Assembly: GCA_902805555.1 (NCBI GenBank)
Contig: CADCSY010000092.1
Coordinates: forward strand, 3,006 to 67,005
Origin: an uncultured Acidimicrobiales bacterium
GTDB lineage: Bacteria; Actinomycetota; Acidimicrobiia; Acidimicrobiales; CADCSY01
Length of the DNA stretch: 64,000 bases
Direction of reading: 5' to 3'
Position 1 is the first letter of the stretch; each line of letters starts with the position of its first letter. This document shows, piece after piece, positions 59,575 through 64,000 of this stretch. The notes under the pieces are model-generated. The model saw only the letters and a program-made list of their open reading frames with translations, was not told where the DNA came from and did not search any database. The translations under genes were made by a program, and so were the position numbers.

Positions 59575-60470
59575 CAGCCGGCGGGGAGGGGTGCCGGCGA
59601 GACGGCGATGGGGACCTCCCGGCGCCGGCGCTCCCTGAACCCGGTCAGCGAGTCGTACCCGGCGTCGACCAGGAGCCGGGCGACGTCACCCCGACGCTCC
59701 CCCACCCGGTCGCGACGGTGGGCGTCGCTGGCCGTTGTGACCGGCACGCCCGCTGCGTGGAACCTGGCCAGCAGGTCGGGCGCCGGGTAGGCCTCGTCCG
59801 CCGGCTTGCGCCAGCCGTTCGAGTTGACCTCAGCAGCCATCCCGCTGCGGGCCGCCGCCTCGGCGAGGCGGGCGTGCCACTCGTCGGGGACGGCGGGACG
59901 GCGGCCGGCGACCTTGCACAGGTCGGGGTGGGCGAGCACGTCGCAGACGCCGGAGTCAGCCAGCTCGTCGATGGCGTCGGCGTAGGCGTCCCACACGTCC
60001 TCCACGGCCCTGGTGTCCCACTCTGCGAGGACGGTGTCGTTCCCGACGTCGTCGAACCCCCACGCCCCCAGCCAGTGCACGGACCCGAGCAGCACGTCGA
60101 ACGGGTAGCCCTCGAGGATGGCCGCCACCTCGTGCATGCGGCCGCGGTGGAAGTCGACCTCCAGGCCGAGCACGACGGGCAGGCCGGCGTCCTTGGCGGC
60201 GAGGACGACCTCCACGTACTGGTCGAGGTCGGCTCCCTGCTCCTGCTGCCAGAAGGCGGCGAGCACGTCCCGCACCGGGCTCCGGGGCTCGGACTCCCAC
60301 CAGCCGCCGAGCACCGCGTCCGCCTGGCGGAACCGGTGGAGGTGCTCGGTCAGGGCCAGCTCGACCACGCCCTGCGACCGGGCCTGCTCGCAGTACGCAC
60401 CGACCTGCTCGAGCGTGGCGTCCAGTGGCCGGGGGCCGTGCTCCCACAGGTGGAGGTGGTAGTCGAGCAC
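59574..60470 (-). CDS. PHP-domain phosphatase (histidinol-phosphatase-like)
   Basis: 298 residues. YHLHLWEHG, LALTEHLHRF, LGLEVDFHRGR, LGSVHWLG, VLAHPDLCK and TASDAHRRDRVG give the metal-binding His/Asp set of PHP phosphoesterases. Possibly histidinol phosphatase. Its TGA shares a base with the pdtaS ATG, so the two are one operon. TAGGTT six bases before GTG 60470. Confidence 0.85.
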   Translation of the reverse strand: MLDYHLHLWEHGPRPLDATLEQVGAYCEQARSQGVVELALTEHLHRFRQADAVLGGWWESEPRSPVRDVLAAFWQQEQGADLDQYVEVVLAAKDAGLPVVLGLEVDFHRGRMHEVAAILEGYPFDVLLGSVHWLGAWGFDDVGNDTVLAEWDTRAVEDVWDAYADAIDELADSGVCDVLAHPDLCKVAGRRPAVPDEWHARLAEAAARSGMAAEVNSNGWRKPADEAYPAPDLLARFHAAGVPVTTASDAHRRDRVGERRGDVARLLVDAGYDSLTGFRERRRREVPIAVSPAPLPAG

Positions 60471-60476
60471 GGCGTC

Positions 60477-60528
60477 AACCTACCGGTGGCCCGGCGCCCC
60501 CTGGTCGGGCGGGCACCGGCCGTACCCT
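60477..60528. promoter_or_regulatory. Paired divergent -10 elements
   Basis: Minus TAGGTT (60482-60477) lies six bases from GTG 60470; plus TACCCT (60523-60528) lies seven bases from GTG 60536. Both leaderless patterns. Confidence 0.5.
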
Positions 60529-60535
60529 CTCCGCC

Positions 60536-61333
60536 GTGGCCGATGCGCTCTACGAGCTCGACGCCGGGCGGCTGGTGCCGAGCGAGCTCACCGTCGGACC
60601 GTGGGACCCGGGCAGCCAGCACGGCGGTGCACCGTCGGCGCTGCTCACCTGGGCCATCGAGGCGGTGGCGAGCCCCGCCCCGCTGCAGGTGGCGCGCCTG
60701 ACGGTCGAGCTGCTCCGGCCCGTCCCCCTCCGACCGCTGTCGATCACCACCGAGGTCGTCCGGCCGGGTCGCAAGGTGCAGCTGGTGCGGGCGGTGCTGC
60801 GGGACGGTGACCAGGAGGTCGCCGCCGCCCACGGTCTCGGCCTGCGCACAGCCGACCTGCCGCTCCCCGAGGGCACGGCGGTCGCCGAGGCAGCGCCCCC
60901 CGGGCCGGAGACGGCCCGGCCGAGCGCCCCCGGGGGGATCATCCGGGACCGGTCCGTCCCCGGCTTCCACACCACCGCCAACGACCTGCGCTTCACCGAG
61001 GGCGGCTTCGACCGCCCCGGCCCTGCCACCGCCTGGGTCCGCCTGCTCGTGCCGGTCGTGGCCGGGGAGCCGGTGTCACCGGCCATGCGGGTCGCGGGAG
61101 CAGCCGACTTCGGCAACGGGCTCAGCTGGGTGCTCCCACCGGAGCGCTGGCTGTTCGTCAACCCCGACCTCAGCATCCACCTCCTGCGACTGCCGGAGGG
61201 CGAGTGGGTCGGGATGTGCAGCACCACCCTGCCGGGCGGCGAGGGGATCGGGCTGGCCGAGACCGCGCTGTTCGACCTCGGCGGGCGCATCGGGCGCTCG
61301 GTCCAGAGCCTCCTGCTGGACGCCCGCCCCTGA
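60536..61333 (+). CDS. Acyl-CoA thioesterase, double hotdog fold
   Basis: 265 residues. VGPWDPGSQHGGAPSALLTWAIE and the later GNGLSWVLPPERWLFVNPDLSIHLLRLP match the two hotdog halves of TesB-like acyl-CoA thioesterases. Hydrolyses acyl-CoA; fits the lipid theme. GTG 60536. Confidence 0.87.
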   Translation: MADALYELDAGRLVPSELTVGPWDPGSQHGGAPSALLTWAIEAVASPAPLQVARLTVELLRPVPLRPLSITTEVVRPGRKVQLVRAVLRDGDQEVAAAHGLGLRTADLPLPEGTAVAEAAPPGPETARPSAPGGIIRDRSVPGFHTTANDLRFTEGGFDRPGPATAWVRLLVPVVAGEPVSPAMRVAGAADFGNGLSWVLPPERWLFVNPDLSIHLLRLPEGEWVGMCSTTLPGGEGIGLAETALFDLGGRIGRSVQSLLLDARP

Positions 61334-61469
61334 CCTCGCCGGCGTCCGCCATGTCCCCGTCGCGCCTTCCCTACGGCGAGGGCTCGCGGCCGGCGCACGC
61401 CCGGTCGGGCGGGTGCGCGTCAGACCGGTGCCCGACCTCTCGCGGTCCTCCGGGCAGGACCTCGGCCCG

Positions 61470-62171
61470 TCACGAGCGCACCGGCTCGACCGGCGGCTGG
61501 GTCAGCGGGTCGGCCTCGCCACCGGGCTCCCAGATGGTCCGGCGGTAGCTGGACTCGAGGTTGGCGGCGATGGTCGCCGGCTCCACGTCGAGGCCGAGGT
61601 GGTCGTGCAGGATGCAGGCGGCGTCCGGTCGGGCCTCGGGAGGCGGCCAGGAGTCCGGCTGCCAGAGCCCCCCGCGGCGCAGCGCCTTGCCGCAGTGGAT
61701 GTAGCAGCGCTCGACGTCGATGCCGACGGCCAGGCGCGGCCGCCGGCCGCTGACGGTGGTGGCGTCGAGGACCGCAGGGTCGGCCGTGAGGGTGGCTCGG
61801 CCGTTCAACCGGAGCGTCTCCTCCAACCCCGGCACCACGAACAGCACGCCGACCTCGGGCTGCGCCACCAGGTTGGCGTGGGAGTCGACCCGGTTGTTGC
61901 CGGCGAGGTCGCCGAAGGCGAGACGGTGGTCGTCGAGGACGGCGACGAAGCCCGGAGGGCCGCCGCGTGGCGACGCATCCGTCCCGTGCGGCCCGGACGT
62001 GGCGAGCACCAGGAACGTCGTGTGGGCGAGGAAGTCGCGGGCGCCCTGGTCGAGGTGCCCGATCTCCTTCTCGACCGCGACCACGTTCGGCTCTCGGTAC
62101 CTGGCACGGAGGGCGGCGGCGTCGGTGATCGGCGAGTCGAAGGGCACGACCCATCTTCGCGCCTGGGTCAC
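61470..62171 (-). CDS. Pyridoxamine 5'-phosphate oxidase-fold flavin protein
   Basis: 233 residues. FLVLATSGPHGTDASPRGGPPGFVAVLDD and NRVDSHANLVAQPEVGVLFVVPG are the FMN-binding split barrel; VERCYIHCGKALRR is a family motif of the MSMEG_1061 type. May reduce F420 or FMN-linked substrates. GTG overlaps the next gene's stop by four bases. Confidence 0.85.
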   Translation of the reverse strand: MTQARRWVVPFDSPITDAAALRARYREPNVVAVEKEIGHLDQGARDFLAHTTFLVLATSGPHGTDASPRGGPPGFVAVLDDHRLAFGDLAGNNRVDSHANLVAQPEVGVLFVVPGLEETLRLNGRATLTADPAVLDATTVSGRRPRLAVGIDVERCYIHCGKALRRGGLWQPDSWPPPEARPDAACILHDHLGLDVEPATIAANLESSYRRTIWEPGGEADPLTQPPVEPVRS

Positions 62172-62791
62172 TCCGACGAGGCGGCCCTCCGGCGGGCGGC
62201 GCGCCGCCGCGACACCCACAGCCCGAGACCACCTCCGATGATCCCGCTGAAGGCTGCGACGATGAGGTTGCTGGTGTCCGACCCGCCCTCCGCCCCCCCG
62301 ACCTCTGGGTCCTCGACCACGCCGCCGTCGGCTCCGCCCTCGCCGGTGGTGGCGACCGGGTCCTCCCCGGCACCTCCCACGGCCGGGCTCCCTTCCGCGG
62401 CGCCTGCCACCTGCACCGGGATCTCGGTGCTCCCGGGCGGGAACGACGAGGTCACCGCCAGCGTCCAGCTCCCGGGCTCGTCGAGCTCGAAGGTGGCGGC
62501 GTACGTGCCCGCTCCCGTCTCGCGGGCCAGGCGGACCGTCGGCGCCTCGCCGCCGGTCGGTCCGGTGGGGAAGACGTCGACGAACGCACCGGTGGCCTCG
62601 TGGCCGTCCGCCTCGAACAGGACGGCGAGGCGCAGCGTCACGGTGCCGGGCGCCTCCTCGCCGGCGTCGACCACCTCGAAGGCGGCCCCACCGCCGTGTG
62701 CCGCTGCGGGCACCGCCCCGGCGACGGCACCGACGGCGGCCCCACAGCCCACCGCGAGGGCCAGCAGGAGTGGTCGCGGGTTCAGCGCCAC
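62168..62791 (-). CDS. Secreted membrane-anchored protein, CopC-like
   Basis: 207 residues. N-terminal signal (LLLALAVGCGAAVGAVAGAVPAAAHG), mature His early, a beta-rich domain (VTLRLAVLFEADGHEATGAFVDVF, TYAATFELDEPGSWTLAV), an acidic Gly/Glu linker and a C-terminal helix (NLIVAAFSGIIGGGLGLWV) with Arg tail. Resembles Ig-like secreted domains; copper binding is not shown. Start overlaps the ArsA stop by ten bases. Confidence 0.7.
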   Translation of the reverse strand: MALNPRPLLLALAVGCGAAVGAVAGAVPAAAHGGGAAFEVVDAGEEAPGTVTLRLAVLFEADGHEATGAFVDVFPTGPTGGEAPTVRLARETGAGTYAATFELDEPGSWTLAVTSSFPPGSTEIPVQVAGAAEGSPAVGGAGEDPVATTGEGGADGGVVEDPEVGGAEGGSDTSNLIVAAFSGIIGGGLGLWVSRRRAARRRAASSE

Positions 62792-63963
62792 AGCTGCTCC
62801 CCGACCCTGGCGAGCCCGGCGAGGTCGAAGATGTCGGTGTCGAAGTAGGGCACGGAGGCGACCACCTCGGGGGCCGAGCCGAGCTCGGCCCGCTGGGTCG
62901 CCTCCCGCTTGGCGGCCACCTGGAAGTGCAGGAAGCTGTCGCCGACCTCCTTCAGCACCCGCGCCACCATCGCCTCCTCCCCGACTGCGGCGGGGACGGT
63001 GGCGGCCACCGCCGAGGCGTCGGCGGACAGGCGGGTGGCCGACCTCGTGGCGTCGGGGTCGAGCAGGTACGCCGGAAGGACCTTGTTCAGGACGAGCGCG
63101 CCCAGGTGGAGCCGCCGCTCGGCCAGCGCCCGGATGAAGAAGTCGGCCTCGTGGGCCGGGCTCGCCTCGAGCGTGCTCACGACGACGAACGTGGTCCGCC
63201 GCTCCTCGAGGACCCGCTCGACGGCCCGCGCCCGCTGGACGAAGCCGTCGTACATCGACTGGAACAGGATGAAGAACTCGGCGATGTCCTGGAGGAACGC
63301 CGAGCCGAGGATCCGGTCGGCCACCTGGTAGAACGGCCGCGAGGCGGCGTTGACGAAGCGGCTCCGGTACGGCGCCAGCAACCAGCGCAGCAGCCGGCTC
63401 GAGAAGAACTCGGCCATGCGCTCGGGTGCCTGGAGGAAGTCGAGGGCGTTCCTGGTGGGGGGCGTGTCGACGATGATCAGGTCGTAGACGCCACTGGTGT
63501 GCAGCTCGTAGAGCCGCTCCATGGCGATGTAGTCGTGGCTCTGGACGAACTTGCCGGTGACGTTCTGGTACAGCGGGTTGGCGAGGATGGCGTCGCGGGT
63601 CTTGGCGTCGGGTGCGTGGCGGCGGATGAGGTCGTCCCAGCTCTGCTTGGTGTCGAGCATCGCCGCCCACAGCTCGCCTCGGGGCTCGAGGCCGGCGGCT
63701 GCGAACGTCTCCGGGCTGACCTGCACCTCCACGTTGCCGAAGCGCTCGAGCCCCATGGCGCTGGCCAGCCGGCGCGCGGGGTCGACCGTGAGGACGAGCA
63801 CCTTGCCGCCGAGGTGCACGGCGGCCATCGTCCCGAGCGCGGCGGCGGTCGTGGTCTTGCCGACGCCGCCCGAACCGCAGGTGACGACGATCTCCTTCGC
63901 GGCGAGCAGCTGGTCGAGGGTCGCCGCCTCGCCGCCCCTACGGGCGCTCACGCCCGGACCCAC
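62782..63963 (-). CDS. ArsA-family ATPase (Get3/BagB-like)
   Basis: 393 residues. VTCGSGGVGKTTTAAALG is the deviant Walker A; VLTVDPARRLASAM, IIVDTPPTRNALDFL are the switch motifs. Closest to actinobacterial Rv3680-type proteins, which form a pair with a second ArsA-like protein. The upstream gene end at 63980 fits that pair. GTG 63963. Confidence 0.9.
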   Translation of the reverse strand: MGPGVSARRGGEAATLDQLLAAKEIVVTCGSGGVGKTTTAAALGTMAAVHLGGKVLVLTVDPARRLASAMGLERFGNVEVQVSPETFAAAGLEPRGELWAAMLDTKQSWDDLIRRHAPDAKTRDAILANPLYQNVTGKFVQSHDYIAMERLYELHTSGVYDLIIVDTPPTRNALDFLQAPERMAEFFSSRLLRWLLAPYRSRFVNAASRPFYQVADRILGSAFLQDIAEFFILFQSMYDGFVQRARAVERVLEERRTTFVVVSTLEASPAHEADFFIRALAERRLHLGALVLNKVLPAYLLDPDATRSATRLSADASAVAATVPAAVGEEAMVARVLKEVGDSFLHFQVAAKREATQRAELGSAPEVVASVPYFDTDIFDLAGLARVGEQLWR

Positions 63964-63979
63964 CGGCGTCGGAGCGGCG

Positions 63980-64000
63980 TCACAGGAGCTCGGCCGCCAG
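63980..64000 (-). CDS. 3' end of an upstream gene (probably second ArsA-like ATPase)
   Basis: Six codons (LAAELL) and TGA, 16 bases before the ArsA-type start on the same strand. The sense is clear but the product is guessed from the usual gene pair. Confidence 0.35.
   Translation of the reverse strand: MAAELL

Overview
The window is about 72-75% G+C, with heavy GC3 bias, many GTG starts, a WhiB regulator, a Rho with a long N-terminal insertion, F420-type and P450/acyl-CoA oxidation genes, and an ArsA pair of the mycobacterial type. This points to a high-GC actinobacterium. The mix of housekeeping synteny (rpmE-rho beside prfA-prmC-tsaC, whiB beside pdtaS) suggests a member of the Acidimicrobiia (Iamia/Ilumatobacter-like); that placement is inference, as there is no rRNA.

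Layout. (1) 1-3.9 kb: SCP-x-like thiolase fragment, a class V aminotransferase-like enzyme and a glycosyltransferase. (2) 3.9-10.2 kb, minus strand: a translation/transcription block, rho - rpmE - unknown - prfA - prmC - tsaC. (3) 10.5-17.5 kb: ABC exporter, rhomboid protease, ApgM phosphoglycerate mutase, APH-type kinase, methyltransferase, DksA/TraR protein, DUF1353 protein. (4) 17.5-22 kb: aspartate-family amino-acid genes lysA - small membrane protein - hom - thrC. (5) 22-28.8 kb: a membrane-lipid-like region with two PAP2-kinase fusions around a lipoprotein and a YbhN-type flippase-like protein. (6) 28.9-31.2 kb: broken rrf2 gene and an FMN reductase/SsuD pair. (7) 31.4 kb: tRNA-Arg(CCG). 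(8) 31.8-37.8 kb: accessory region with an alginate-lyase-like secreted protein, a GT90 glycosyltransferase and a stressosome module. (9) 37.8-48.8 kb: lipid/steroid-like catabolism (two acyl-CoA dehydrogenases, FrhB-like protein, hydrolase, P450 plus ferredoxin, thiolase) with a PadR-MFS pair and an intergenic stem-loop array. (10) 48.8-64 kb: TauE exporter, uracil-DNA glycosylase, the phosphatase/DUF3090/SCO1664 trio, FAD oxidase, etfBA, DAG kinase-like, GDPD, whiB/pdtaS, PHP phosphatase, thioesterase, PPOX protein, secreted protein and ArsA-type ATPases.

The most notable system is at 34858-37318. One protein joins an ECF-like sigma factor, a zinc-binding anti-sigma-like linker and an RsbT kinase, followed directly by RsbR and RsbS genes. 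This would tie a sigma factor covalently to the switch kinase of a stressosome, with no RsbU/RsbV/RsbW relay visible between them. A second striking point is the PAP2-kinase pair (24062-25741 and 27435-28835). In one copy the phosphatase motifs are eroded and the kinase motifs intact; in the other the pattern is reversed.

Many genes carry a TANNNT hexamer six to nine bases upstream of the start codon and no Shine-Dalgarno sequence. This suggests widespread leaderless transcription and helped to choose several starts.
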